Assembly (NCBI RefSeq): GCF_014202275.1
Contig: NZ_JACHGF010000002.1
Span: 310,001 to 374,000 of the forward strand
Source: Rhabdobacter roseus
GTDB taxonomy: Bacteria; Bacteroidota; Bacteroidia; Cytophagales; Spirosomataceae
Direction of reading: 5' to 3'
Length of the DNA: 64,000 bases
The notes below the pieces were generated by a model. The model did not search any database, had not been told where the DNA came from, and saw only the letters and a program-made list of their open reading frames with translations. This document shows positions 1-8,455 of the stretch, piece by piece; position 1 is the stretch's first letter; each line of letters starts with the position of its first letter. A program made the position numbers and the translations under genes.

Positions 1-1
1 T

Positions 2-1132
2 GCCTTGTTTACGGCAGCAGGAGCCTTCAATAACGTAGGAGCCAGCCAAATAACGGGGGATATAGGTACCAATGTGGGCGCATTTTCCGGTTTTCCGCCG
101 GGTACGGTAGTAGGGCAAATTCACGTAGCGGACCCAACTTCGGCCCAGGCTGCTCTGGATGTGGAGAGCGCCTACAATGAGTTGAGCGCCGTGACCTGCG
201 GATCAACCATCAGTCCTACCTTAGGAGCTGGCCAGGTACTTACTCCGGGTGTGTATTGTATAGGAGAAGTTGCTACTTTAAACGGAACGCTTACACTGGA
301 TGGGGAGGGCGATCCTAACGCCTTGTTTATTATTAAGATTGATGGCGCGCTGACCATGGGCGCGTCAGCAGACATCCAGCTGATCAACGGCGCTACCTGG
401 GCCAATGTGTATTGGCAGATCAACGGGCAAGTGGATATAGGTGAAGGCTCTTTATTTAGAGGTACCATTCTGGCGAACGGAGCGATAAATCTTTTGGAAG
501 GTTCATTTCTCGAGGGGAGAGGCCTTTCACGCGCGGGGGCTATTTCGGTAAGCAACGCCCGGGTTAGTAATTCAGTCCTGGCACCGCTGCCCGTATCACT
601 GGTGTCCTTTACGGCCAATGTACAAGACAACCGTACCGTCAGGCTTGCCTGGACTACTTCCCAGGAATCCCACAACAAGGGTTTTATGATAGAACGAAGC
701 AAGGACATGAAAGACTTCGAGAAGGTAGGGGAGGTAGGTGACGTAGCCTCGGTAAGTACGGCGCTAAAAGACTACCGCCTCATTGATCAATGGCCTTATG
801 CCGGTACCAGCTACTACCGTCTCCGGCAAACCGACCGGGATGGTAAGACAACCATTTACCCCGCCATTTCGGTCATTCTTCGGGATGAAGCCTACGGCGT
901 GTTTCCAAACCCCGTTATGGATGATGGATCGCTTACCCTGCGCCTGGATGAACCCGAAACGGCCACGGTATCACTTCACAGTCTAAACGGGTATGTTTTG
1001 CCTTTTCAAAAAACGGGAATTCAGGCGGGAAATCTGTTGCTGAAAAGTACCGCGAAACTGTCGTCGGGCGTTTATATCATCCGGGTACAGGAACGGGGCC
1101 AGACGCGCTCGCATCGGTTGGTTATCCAGTAG
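2..1132 (+). CDS. DUF3494 ice-binding-like secreted protein with T9SS type A sorting domain (5' partial)
   Basis: The reading frame is open from the window edge, so the N-terminus and any signal peptide lie upstream. The first ~190 visible residues match the ice-binding/DUF3494 beta-solenoid: the pattern ITGDIGTN, FPPGTVVG, the Cys pair around TCGSTIS and GVYCIGE, LTLDGEGDPNALFI and INGATWANVYWQ are typical of the family. A middle segment beginning LPVSLVSFTA is a fibronectin-like linker frequent in Cytophagales. The last ~80 residues (GVFPNPV ... GVYIIRVQ ... HRLVIQ) are a type IX secretion C-terminal sorting domain, so the protein is expected to be exported and attached at or released from the cell surface. 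DUF3494 proteins either bind ice or act as adhesins; which applies here cannot be told from sequence. A strong hairpin follows the stop codon. Confidence 0.9.
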   Translation, partial: ALFTAAGAFNNVGASQITGDIGTNVGAFSGFPPGTVVGQIHVADPTSAQAALDVESAYNELSAVTCGSTISPTLGAGQVLTPGVYCIGEVATLNGTLTLDGEGDPNALFIIKIDGALTMGASADIQLINGATWANVYWQINGQVDIGEGSLFRGTILANGAINLLEGSFLEGRGLSRAGAISVSNARVSNSVLAPLPVSLVSFTANVQDNRTVRLAWTTSQESHNKGFMIERSKDMKDFEKVGEVGDVASVSTALKDYRLIDQWPYAGTSYYRLRQTDRDGKTTIYPAISVILRDEAYGVFPNPVMDDGSLTLRLDEPETATVSLHSLNGYVLPFQKTGIQAGNLLLKSTAKLSSGVYIIRVQERGQTRSHRLVIQ

Positions 1133-1162
1133 CTAGTCCTATCGTTTAGTTAGTATAGTATT

Positions 1163-1207
1163 CATGGAGCTTATTTCCTTTCAATTTGAAAGGGGATAAG
1201 CTCCATG
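1163..1207 (+). terminator. Long inverted repeat after the ice-binding-like gene
   Basis: A stem of 22 paired positions (CATGGAGCTTAT... against ...ATAAGCTCCATG, with G-U pairs in the middle) and almost no loop follows the stop at 1132. It lacks a long T tract, so it may act as a terminator or a processing and stability hairpin. Confidence 0.6.
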
Positions 1208-1314
1208 TCTTTATAGGGCAACGGTCGCTAATGTGCGAGCCCAGGTTGAGGGGAAAGCCGGCCGTGCGTTGAGTAGTTATTTATTTTAGGGTGCTTTTGT
1301 ATCTAAAAAAATCC

Positions 1315-1908
1315 ATGCGACACACCATTTTACTAAGCCTGCTGCTGGCAGTGGGGCATTCCGCCGCGGCCCAAGAGCCGGCCCTTCAAACCGTTAAAGC
1401 GGGCGTCTCGTATATCCTGTTTGGTTCGGGGGATATGACCGGCATCAACTACTACAACGAATACAACCGGCAGCTCAATCGGTTTATGGCTTTCGGTCCG
1501 TCGGTTCATCTGGGCTACGGGTCAAGTGATATAGGATACCTGCGCTTTACGAAGGCGTCGTTTGCCCTGGACCCCAATCTTTATTTTTCACCCATGCGGT
1601 TTGATCGGAGCAAGGTACGGATAGGCGTCGGGCCATCGTTCCGTTTTCTGTCGGATTCTCATCCTAACGGCTACGGGATCTATTTTCAGGGAGCCATTCC
1701 TAATCTACCGTCTAGCATGGAGTACGTCATCGGCCCACTCCAGTACGAGCGCCCCCAAAACTACTGGACCGTTGGTTATACGGTTGTCTTGGAGGCCGAA
1801 CTTAAGGTAGCTACGCGCTGGATGCTAGGGGCCAGGGCTTCCTTTCAAAGTTATACAAGTGGAGAAACGGCCGCCACGCTGGGCTTGAATGTAGGCTATC
1901 TGTTTTAA
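1315..1908 (+). CDS. Outer-membrane beta-barrel-like protein of unknown function
   Basis: The product is about 197 aa. I chose the ATG at 1315 rather than the in-frame GTG at 1291 because it begins a clean signal peptide (MRHTILLSLLLAVGHSAAAQ). The mature part alternates aromatic and polar residues with many Tyr, Gly and Phe, has the motif VRIGVGPSFRFL, and ends in an aromatic residue (LNVGYLF). This is typical of small Bacteroidota outer-membrane barrels (OmpW/PorT-like size). No specific family is recognised. It stands alone, 182 nt after the ice-binding-like gene and before two damaged lipoprotein genes. Confidence 0.65.
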   Translation: MRHTILLSLLLAVGHSAAAQEPALQTVKAGVSYILFGSGDMTGINYYNEYNRQLNRFMAFGPSVHLGYGSSDIGYLRFTKASFALDPNLYFSPMRFDRSKVRIGVGPSFRFLSDSHPNGYGIYFQGAIPNLPSSMEYVIGPLQYERPQNYWTVGYTVVLEAELKVATRWMLGARASFQSYTSGETAATLGLNVGYLF

Positions 1909-1932
1909 CCGCAAAAAGAGACCTTTACAACC

Positions 1933-2209
1933 ATGCTAAAATGCTTGAAATTCGCGCTGGCTTTTATTCTATGGCTGGGCACAATTAGCTGTAATCCCCT
2001 TATTTTTTTCATTTTCTAAGGATATGAAGCAGCTTATAGTTACACCCAACGAGAAAGCGGATACAATTCGATGGGTTAAACCTGAAGAAGTCTTTATTGA
2101 GGCAGATGACCGGCTCCGCCTCATCAATAAACGACGCTTGTATACAAAAGAAGGAGTGAAAGAGGTAATCATTACCACTGTTTATGAGCGGTTTACCATA
2201 ATTACTTAA
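1933..2209 (+). pseudogene. Small lipoprotein gene split by a frameshift at a T run
   Basis: An ATG at 1933 opens a lipoprotein signal peptide (MLKCLKFALAFILWLGTISC, lipobox GTISC) whose frame ends at a TAA at 2017-2019. The next frame continues without a stop through ATG 2024 to 2209 and encodes about 61 residues (MKQLIVTPNEKADTIRWVKP...YERFTIIT). A one-base shift in the T7 run at 2003-2009 would join the two into one lipoprotein of about 90 aa. It could be a pseudogene, a phase-variable homopolymer or a sequencing error. The family of the mature part is not recognised. Confidence 0.5.
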
Positions 2210-2417
2210 TGTTGGATAAGTAGTAAAGGAGTAAGGAAAGTTAGTTTTTTGAATAATCTATTTAACATAATATAAATTATAAAACATTTATACAAAATAA
2301 ATAAGCAAAGGGGGTAAGGATGATTGATATTAATTAATTTATATAGGAAATTGATATTATTATAAGTATAGGTATCTTTGGGAAGTCCTTGTATTCACAT
2401 CAACTTAATTAATAAGC

Positions 2418-3155
2418 ATGAAACAATTAGTACGCATAATTATTTTTTGGGCCGTGACGCTGACGCTGAGCTGTGAGAAACAGGAAGTACCTCGGCCGTA
2501 GGAAGCGATTACATTTAACTGTAGCGATAATCTGTCGGCGTACTACTGCCGGGCTCAGGTACGGGGCATGGATCTTTGCTACTCAACCAACGACCCGCTG
2601 CATTTTAATTACGGCTACCTGGGTTCGTCTTACGTGACGGGCAGTGATACGATCAGCGTCAAGCCGGGCGATGGCGTCAGCGCTCTGGGCCAGACCATCA
2701 CCATGGGAATTGGCAACGTGGGTATCACCGAGCAAGGCGCGCCCATAGATCCGCCCCCTTATCACTTCTACATTCAAACCCCGGCCTTCAAAAAAGACCC
2801 TATCGCTTTCCTGAGAGAGGAATTTGTGGTGGGCCGGAAGCTGGACTTCGATGTTTCACTGGTACCCCTTGAAAAGCGTACGGCTGAGTTTTACCGTACC
2901 AAGTACCATATTAATTTATGGGTCTTATATCCAGACCCGCCGCATTATAGCCGAAGGAGTATGCATTTAACGAGTTCACGGGAGCAGGATCCCGAAACGG
3001 CCTACCTAAAAGTACTGGAGTTTGAAGAGCGCGAAGATGGCTCTTTCGACTTGGCGCTAGCCTTTCGTTGTAAACTGTACGGGGGTATCCATGATAAAGA
3101 TAGCAGACTGTTTGGGGAAGTAACCAACGGAATTATACGGTTGAATCTGAAATAG
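2418..3155 (+). pseudogene. Lipoprotein gene interrupted by an in-frame TAG
   Basis: ATG 2418 starts a lipoprotein signal peptide (MKQLVRIIIFWAVTLTLSC, Cys at the lipobox) followed by EKQEVPRP and then a TAG at 2499-2501. The same frame continues for about 218 codons to 3155, covering EAITFNCSDNLSAYYCRAQVRG and a long mature domain (DPIAFLREEFVVGRKLDFDVSL... VTNGIIRLNLK). Because signal peptide and domain share one frame, a single CAG-to-TAG-type change is the simplest explanation. Restart at ATG 2568 would give a 195-aa product without a signal peptide. The mature domain is not a family I recognise. The 5' flank (2210-2417) is very AT-rich and has no gene. Confidence 0.65.
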
Positions 3156-3178
3156 TAAGCTCTACCCTACTGCATGGC

Positions 3179-3217
3179 AAAGTACCCCAAGAAACTACCT
3201 TTCTCGGGGTACTTTTT
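3179..3217 (+). terminator. Terminator built from an AAGTACC/GGTACTT pair
   Basis: AAAGTACCCC (3179-3188) pairs with GGGGTACTTT (3206-3215) and is followed by TT. The stem is made of an inverted pair of the heptamer that recurs all over the window. Confidence 0.75.
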
Positions 3218-3346
3218 GTTAAAGATCTTCTGTACCAATAACTGTTACTTTGCCTGCCACAGCAGGAATTAATCTGCGTATTGTCATTAGATACAGATTT
3301 TCAGTACTTTTAAGTATGAAACAGTAGTTGGTATAACGGTAGTGGT

Positions 3347-5257
3347 ATGCGAAAAATAGGTTTACTCTTTCTGATTACGGTACTACATCTGAGTTTTGGG
3401 CTCCCAACGGCGCGGGCCCGGCATATTGTAGGTGGCGAATTACGGATGCGACCGGCCGCCCTGGCCAACCAGTACGAAATCATCCTGACCCAGATTTGGG
3501 ACGAAAATACCCTCACGATTGGTACCAACGGGATGAACGGAAACCGCGACCCAACGGCAGACATTCTCATCTACCGGAAAAGGGATCATCAACTAATGAA
3601 TCAGGTAACGCTGCGGTACACAAGCTCCCAAAATATCAGCTACCAGAACAGAGCCTGCGCCGTATCCCGAGCCCTAAAAACCCTCATGGGTACCTACCGA
3701 GGTGTAACCGTAATGAATCAAGCTGACTACAACGACCCGGCGGGCTATTACATGGTCTGGGAGCGGTGTTGTCGGAATGAAGACATCAACAACATCGTTG
3801 CTCCGGGAGGCAGCGGCATGACGTTCTACCTGGAATTTTCGCCCCTCAGCATCCAAAGCGCTTCGCCGGAGTTTAGCGCGCCCAACGGCGCCTACATTTG
3901 TAAAGACCAGCCCTTTAAGATGAGCATGGCTGCCCGCGACGACGACGGCGACGAGCTCCGCTACTCGCTGGTGACGCCCCTGCGCGGCCATACCACACCC
4001 AGCCGGCCCACGGGCGACGCCACGCCCAAAAACGGTTTCTATCCCGAGGTAGTTTGGGAAGCGGGTATTTCGGCTCAGAATGCCATTCCGGGCAATCCCG
4101 CCCTGAGTATTCATCCGCGCACGGGCGAGCTCACCGTGACAGCCAGCACCTTAGGGCTGTATGTATTTGCGGTCCAGTGCGAAGAGTACCGCAACGGCCA
4201 GCGTATCGGGCTCGTTCGGCGCGACTTCCAGCTGCTCGTGATCGAGTGTAACCCTACCACCCCACCCGACCCCCTGGTTACCTACCAGCAGCAACGCGTG
4301 GAGCGGCTCGAGTTTTGCTCCGAGCGCCCATTGACCCTGGAAACCTCCGACTCGCCCGACTGGGCCTACCAATGGCAGCTCAACGGACTGAACCTCGTGG
4401 GTGAAACCAACGCCCGCATTACCGTACAGGACACGGGTCGCTACTCGGTGGTCAAGAGCTTCAGGACCATCTGCTCGCGCGATACGGCTTCGCAAGTCGT
4501 GGAGGTCATTTTTGGGCAAGACCCTCCCGCGGTGATCAACCGCGACGCGGAAATATTTTGCCAGGGAGATCAGCTCCGGCTCTTGGCCAACGACGGCACC
4601 AAAGTACCTACCTACACTTACCAGTGGCAGCAGGGTACCCGAGCGCTCACCACCACCGATGCTTTTTGTGTAGTAGAGCAAGCAGGTACCTATCGGTTAC
4701 TAATTACCGACGAAGCCAACGGCTGCCAGGCCAGCGATAGCGTGGCCATTGCCGTAGAGTCAGTAGAAGCTACCCTACCGCCCCGCCAAAGCGTGCAGCG
4801 CGGTGGCTCGATCCGGCTCGTGCCCACAGTGAGCCCCGGTGGAGGTACCTACGAGTACGCGTGGACTCCCACGCCGGGGCTGATCTCGGCTACGGACTCC
4901 GTTACCACGGCGACGCCCTCCGAAACCACCACCTATACCTTCACCGTGACGTCTCCGCTGGGGTGTCAGGCGGAGGCCAGCGTGGAGGTACTTGTGTTTG
5001 ATAAGGTTTACATTCCGGACGCCTTCAGTCCCAACGGCGACGGTATCAATGACCTCTGGGAGATCCGCAATGCGCAGGATCAGCTGGAAGAAATCAGTGT
5101 CTATAACCGCTGGGGTGAGTTGGTGTTTCACGCTAAAAGCTATGAAGTACCCTGGAACGGCCGCTACCTGGGTGTGCAGGTACCCGGAGGTACTTACCAG
5201 TACAGCATCAAAACCATCCACCATCACTACAAAGGGGCCGTTTTGGTGATGTATTAG
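3347..5257 (+). CDS. Large secreted protein with gliding-associated (CHU_C) T9SS type B sorting domain
   Basis: The protein is 636 aa. The N-terminus is a signal peptide ending near ARA (residues 1-24). The body is beta-rich: residues ~25-310 hold a Bacteroidota surface domain (HIVGGELRM..., VWERCCRN, MAARDDDGDELRYSL), followed by two Ig/PKD-like repeats with the motif YQWQLNG / YQWQQG and a further PKD-like unit (YEYAWTPTPGL...TTTYTFTVTSPLGC). The last ~85 residues (VYIPDAFSPNGDGINDLWEI ... VYNRWGELVF ... PGGTYQYSI) are the gliding motility-associated C-terminal domain, a type B T9SS signal. It is predicted to be a cell-surface protein; its ligand is unknown. Confidence 0.9.
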   Translation: MRKIGLLFLITVLHLSFGLPTARARHIVGGELRMRPAALANQYEIILTQIWDENTLTIGTNGMNGNRDPTADILIYRKRDHQLMNQVTLRYTSSQNISYQNRACAVSRALKTLMGTYRGVTVMNQADYNDPAGYYMVWERCCRNEDINNIVAPGGSGMTFYLEFSPLSIQSASPEFSAPNGAYICKDQPFKMSMAARDDDGDELRYSLVTPLRGHTTPSRPTGDATPKNGFYPEVVWEAGISAQNAIPGNPALSIHPRTGELTVTASTLGLYVFAVQCEEYRNGQRIGLVRRDFQLLVIECNPTTPPDPLVTYQQQRVERLEFCSERPLTLETSDSPDWAYQWQLNGLNLVGETNARITVQDTGRYSVVKSFRTICSRDTASQVVEVIFGQDPPAVINRDAEIFCQGDQLRLLANDGTKVPTYTYQWQQGTRALTTTDAFCVVEQAGTYRLLITDEANGCQASDSVAIAVESVEATLPPRQSVQRGGSIRLVPTVSPGGGTYEYAWTPTPGLISATDSVTTATPSETTTYTFTVTSPLGCQAEASVEVLVFDKVYIPDAFSPNGDGINDLWEIRNAQDQLEEISVYNRWGELVFHAKSYEVPWNGRYLGVQVPGGTYQYSIKTIHHHYKGAVLVMY

Positions 5258-5429
5258 TCCGGAGGGACTTGTCGGTAGGTACTTATCCACCGCCCATGTG
5301 CCTTGGGGTGTTAATTGTCTTAAAATTAGGTAGTTAACAATCCACGTGGAACGTTTTACTGTTAATTGTTTGATAGTGAGTGCTATAGGCTCAAAAAATA
5401 AGTACCGGCAAGTACCCTTGGAAGAGGTA

Positions 5430-5510
5430 CCTGCCGATACTATCAGCCAGCTCAAGGAGTTATCAGTCTTCGCGAAGCTCTACGGTAGCCCCGAAGGAGA
5501 AGAAAGGTAC
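5430..5510. repeat. Direct repeat, copy A (about 80 bp)
   Basis: Positions 5444-5510 match 6708-6771 at roughly 90% with one 3-nt gap, and similarity extends weakly to 5430 and 6694. The shared core includes CAGCCAGCTCAAGGAGTTAT. This copy lies in the spacer after the CHU_C gene; copy B overlaps the 3' end of the carboxypeptidase-like gene. Together they bracket the AT-rich hydrolase gene. Confidence 0.8.
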
Positions 5511-5533
5511 AATTTAAAAAGGTACAGCAACCT

Positions 5534-6592
5534 TCACGGGTAGGATTTGACAGACTTTTGCTCTACCCAGGCCAATATTTTATCAACATAACTGGGACTA
5601 TCTGCTTTCCTATTTTCGGAACTACCTAAATAATGATTGCAGCCTACGCAAGTATCATAAACTAAATTTGTCTTTCCTAGACGCAGAAATTCAAGTCGAA
5701 CATAATCCAGCCCGTAAATGGGTGAACTGTCATCCTGGCTGGCAGCAATCATATAAATTGGAATCGTCAATTTGCGTAACTGCTCAAAGGGGATGACTGT
5801 GCCGAAACTCGCCCAGCGCAGGTAAGAATGGCCACCTGTTTCTTTATCCGTCTCGGTCGGATTTTCATAAATTTCTGCAATGCGCCTAAAAGAAACTTCC
5901 ACACTATCCTGAGCCTGCTGCTGGCTTAGCTCACCTTTGGCAGCTTTGATGCGCCATTTAATGATTCCATCATACAGTTGATTAAGTCCACTTCCGACAA
6001 CAGAGGCTATGTGGGTAACCCGCTTATCTTCAGCTGCTAGCGATGGAACTACCTGTCCACCTTCGGAGTAGCCATAGGCCACTATTTTTGTTTTATCCCA
6101 AAAGCCATGCTTAATCAAATAACTTATAACAGCCTGGGTCGCCTGCACGCGCCAATATAAACTAAGGCGTTTCGTATATTCCTTAGAAGGCTTATGGGCG
6201 AAAATAACTTGTGACGGATTCTTTTGATACTCTGTGACAGTTAGATCGAGGTTCAAAGTATCACAAAAAGAGGTGCCTGGCTTGCCAAGGATGATATAGT
6301 GATACCTGTCTTTCGTCTTGCTGAATAATTCTTCATTGAAAGTAGTGGGTGTCGTTACAAATCTATTTCCCTGAATATAAAGGCATAAGGGAAGCCCCCC
6401 GCTACCATTGACTTCAATAAATAAAGGTGCTTTTAATCGGATATTTACGGTATCAACATAAAATTGGATTAGGCCTAATTTCTTGTCATTGATTGAAAAT
6501 TCCTTTAACCCGTACCCCTTAGGTGTTACAGACTGAGCTATTATTATATTTTTAATTGACAGTAGAGCAATTAATAGTAATATGTTTCTCAT
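5534..6592 (-). CDS. Secreted alpha/beta hydrolase
   Basis: The product is 352 aa with an N-terminal signal peptide (MRNILLLIALLSIKNIIIAQ). The nucleophile elbow is GYSEGG (about residue 172), preceded by an oxyanion-type segment (LFIEVNGSGGLPLCLYIQG). Later come acid-loop and histidine candidates (IPIYMIAASQDDSSPIYG and GCNHYLG), as in dienelactone hydrolase or acyl-thioesterase-like enzymes. The substrate is unknown. Base composition is clearly more AT-rich than the neighbours and the gene has no GGTACTT/AAGTACC heptamer. It sits between the two copies of a direct repeat. I infer recent acquisition. Confidence 0.8.
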   Translation of the reverse strand: MRNILLLIALLSIKNIIIAQSVTPKGYGLKEFSINDKKLGLIQFYVDTVNIRLKAPLFIEVNGSGGLPLCLYIQGNRFVTTPTTFNEELFSKTKDRYHYIILGKPGTSFCDTLNLDLTVTEYQKNPSQVIFAHKPSKEYTKRLSLYWRVQATQAVISYLIKHGFWDKTKIVAYGYSEGGQVVPSLAAEDKRVTHIASVVGSGLNQLYDGIIKWRIKAAKGELSQQQAQDSVEVSFRRIAEIYENPTETDKETGGHSYLRWASFGTVIPFEQLRKLTIPIYMIAASQDDSSPIYGLDYVRLEFLRLGKTNLVYDTCVGCNHYLGSSENRKADSPSYVDKILAWVEQKSVKSYP

Positions 6593-6693
6593 GAATTAAG
6601 ATTTATAGTAAAGGCTGGCAACTCAGATATCGCCACAAAAAGACGCATTCAGGTGATAAGAGTTGCATGCAGGCTTTAAAAAACCAGGGTTTT

Positions 6694-6771
6694 CCTACCG
6701 GTACTAACAGCCAGCTCAAGGAGTTATCAGTCCTCGCGAAGCTCTCCGGTAGCCCCAAAGGAAAAGGTACC
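6694..6771. repeat. Direct repeat, copy B
   Basis: This is the partner of copy A at 5430-5510. It overlaps the last codons of the minus-strand gene at 6727-7695 and contains an imperfect palindrome around CTCGCGAAG. Confidence 0.8.
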
Positions 6772-7695
6772 GAACGCATCACCTTCCAGTCCCCACCCCC
6801 GGTGAGGTTCCCATTTGCCACCCCAGGCCGAATAGGCACTGTAAGAAGTACTACTTTTGGTCATAGGCACCATGGGCGCTACTGGGTAGCTACGGGCTAT
6901 TTTCAGTTTTTTTGTGCTTCGACGGTTTTTTAAGTCATGCTTCCCAAACTCGTACGTCTTGAGCTCATGGTACACCGAGTCGCGGCTTACGTAGCCCACG
7001 CACTCCATTCCCACCCACAGCCCCTCGGACGGGAAAACGATCCCGTACTGGGCCACGGGCTGAACAATCTCCTTTTGGGTATCCGTTACGTCGATCACGA
7101 GTTGTTCGGGCAGTAGATCGCGGCCCGGCAGTCCACCCGGTGTGGCCGCCAGCGCCCGGAGCCGAATCCGGTAGCGAAGCGGTACCTCGGTATGTTTACT
7201 TCCCCTCATCCTTAGTAAGTATTTTAGTTGGCTGAGGGTTCCATTCAGATCCTGCGGATTTGGCAAAAAGGTGGCAATACTTATACCGGAATTAACGCTT
7301 TCCGAGTGTCCAAAATTTCGCTTTTTAAAGGCCTGATCGGCAAAGCCAACTTCCCGTAGCGGTGGCTTACGTTCACGGGGAGCTTTGACCACTACCTCCC
7401 GGAGCTGGGTAGCTACTGGTACCAGCCATAGGGTATCGTGGGCCATAAAGTCCGACCGGGAAAGCAGCCTAGGTTGGTAGCCGAGGCAGGAAACGGCAAC
7501 GCTGTCGGTGGTAGTTGGTACGCCGAGACAAAAAGTACCCCGATCCGAGCTGTAGGTGCCGCTGGCGAAGGGCCTCGTGACCACCGTAGCGTAAGGAACG
7601 GGCTGGCGGGTATGCTGATCTACAATTACTCCACACTTATTCTGGGCCTGGGTGAAGCCTAAGGTAAATACCAGCAAAAAGCAAGGGAGCTTCAT
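6727..7695 (-). CDS. Carboxypeptidase-like regulatory domain protein, secreted
   Basis: The product is 322 aa. A signal peptide (MKLPCFLLVFTLGFTQAQ) is followed by a CarbopepD_reg-2-like beta-sandwich: GVIVDQHTRQPVPYATVV, SDRGTFCLGVP, VAVSCLGYQPRLL and the closing LREVVVKAP, which in this family leads into the C-terminal region. The rest (to 322) is typical of Bacteroidota periplasmic or outer-membrane-associated proteins of unknown role. The final ~20 residues are encoded by repeat copy B, so the C-terminus may have been altered by the event that made the repeat. Confidence 0.75.
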   Translation of the reverse strand: MKLPCFLLVFTLGFTQAQNKCGVIVDQHTRQPVPYATVVTRPFASGTYSSDRGTFCLGVPTTTDSVAVSCLGYQPRLLSRSDFMAHDTLWLVPVATQLREVVVKAPRERKPPLREVGFADQAFKKRNFGHSESVNSGISIATFLPNPQDLNGTLSQLKYLLRMRGSKHTEVPLRYRIRLRALAATPGGLPGRDLLPEQLVIDVTDTQKEIVQPVAQYGIVFPSEGLWVGMECVGYVSRDSVYHELKTYEFGKHDLKNRRSTKKLKIARSYPVAPMVPMTKSSTSYSAYSAWGGKWEPHRGWGLEGDAFGTFSFGATGELRED

Positions 7696-7773
7696 ACATT
7701 GCGAAGAAAAGAATGTGGATGTAATTAATTGTATTTAGTCTAAATTAATATAGTAGATTGACTAACAAACTAG

Positions 7774-8208
7774 TTAACTTGACTTGTATTCCTTAAAGGT
7801 GCCATCGGAGTAAAAAATCAAAATGCGCTCGATTTCTGGACGAACGGGGCTCTCTGGCTGGGCTCTGAGGTTTGTTTGGTTGGTACTTGGTGCGGGCAGG
7901 CTTTCTCTGCGCGATTCTAAGCCCCTGGTATGGGGTCGGTTTTGGGGGTACTTTGGTTCGTAGATTTCTGATTTTAAAGCGCTTGGACCGCCCGAATAAA
8001 CGGTTTCTTCTTCGTCGTCCAAAATCCAATCCAGGCCAATATCCGGGTACCTTTTCACAATTTTCTGGATAATGTCCAAACTAGGTCGGTTTCGGCCCGC
8101 CAGAATGTGGGAAATGCTAGATCGCTGCACGCCGATCTCATCGGCGAAGTGCGAGGGCGATACATTTTTGTCAACCAGGATCTGCTTAATCTTCTCGTTT
8201 AATTCCAT
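7774..8208 (-). CDS. XRE-family helix-turn-helix regulator
   Basis: The product is about 144 aa, starting at ATG 8208 (MELNEKIKQILV). An upstream ATG at 8247 would add 13 residues that do not fit the family and would lie upstream of the predicted transcription start. Residues ~4-60 form a Cro/C1-type HTH (SPSHFADEIGVQRSSISHILAGRNRPS), with LDWILDDEE typical of Bacteroidota XRE proteins. The C-terminal half is polar and probably disordered, ending IERILIFYSDGTFKEYKSS. A well-formed promoter and an inverted repeat lie just upstream, consistent with autoregulation (inference). Targets are unknown. Confidence 0.88.
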   Translation of the reverse strand: MELNEKIKQILVDKNVSPSHFADEIGVQRSSISHILAGRNRPSLDIIQKIVKRYPDIGLDWILDDEEETVYSGGPSALKSEIYEPKYPQNRPHTRGLESRRESLPAPSTNQTNLRAQPESPVRPEIERILIFYSDGTFKEYKSS

Positions 8209-8231
8209 ACATACACAGCGATAATAGATGT

Positions 8232-8339
8232 TTACAAAAGTAATCAAATAGATTTAATTCACAAATATAAATAAACCACATTGGTAAACTATTTAATAAG
8301 GTAAATGTAAATTGAGAAAAAGTGAGTTTACTTTTGTAA
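8232..8339. repeat. 12-nt inverted repeat upstream of the XRE gene
   Basis: TTACAAAAGTAA at 8232-8243 is repeated inverted as TTACTTTTGTAA at 8328-8339. Each arm contains a -7 box in the opposite direction. It may be a pair of operators. Confidence 0.5.
8235..8265 (-). promoter_or_regulatory. Bacteroidota-type promoter of the XRE gene
   Basis: On the minus strand TTTG (8265-8262), a 19-nt spacer and TACTTTTG (8242-8235) match the TTTG/TAnnTTTG consensus. The predicted start is near 8229, about 20 nt before the ATG at 8208. Confidence 0.75.
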
Positions 8340-8379
8340 TTTACAGAATTCATCAGCTGCTACGATGTCCAGAGTGCAC

Positions 8380-8414
8380 AAAAAAAGACGAAGCCATCAC
8401 AGCCCCGTCTTTTT
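8380..8414 (-). terminator. Terminator after dapD (works on either strand)
   Basis: AAAAAGACG and CGTCTTTTT arms enclose a 14-16 nt loop and have T runs on both strands. It lies 40 nt past the dapD stop codon. Confidence 0.7.
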
Positions 8415-8455
8415 AGCAATTTAGTATTCTAAATTGGAGTTGAACGAGTAGTTTA

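Noticed and set aside
4775-5455. Antisense open frame across the end of the CHU_C gene
   Set aside because: It overlaps a well-supported sorting domain and runs into the repeat region; no family match.
5346-5543. Small plus-strand open frame through repeat copy A (shares SQLKELSV..AKL with the frame in copy B)
   Set aside because: The shared peptide is explained by the DNA repeat, and the other copy is antisense to a real gene.
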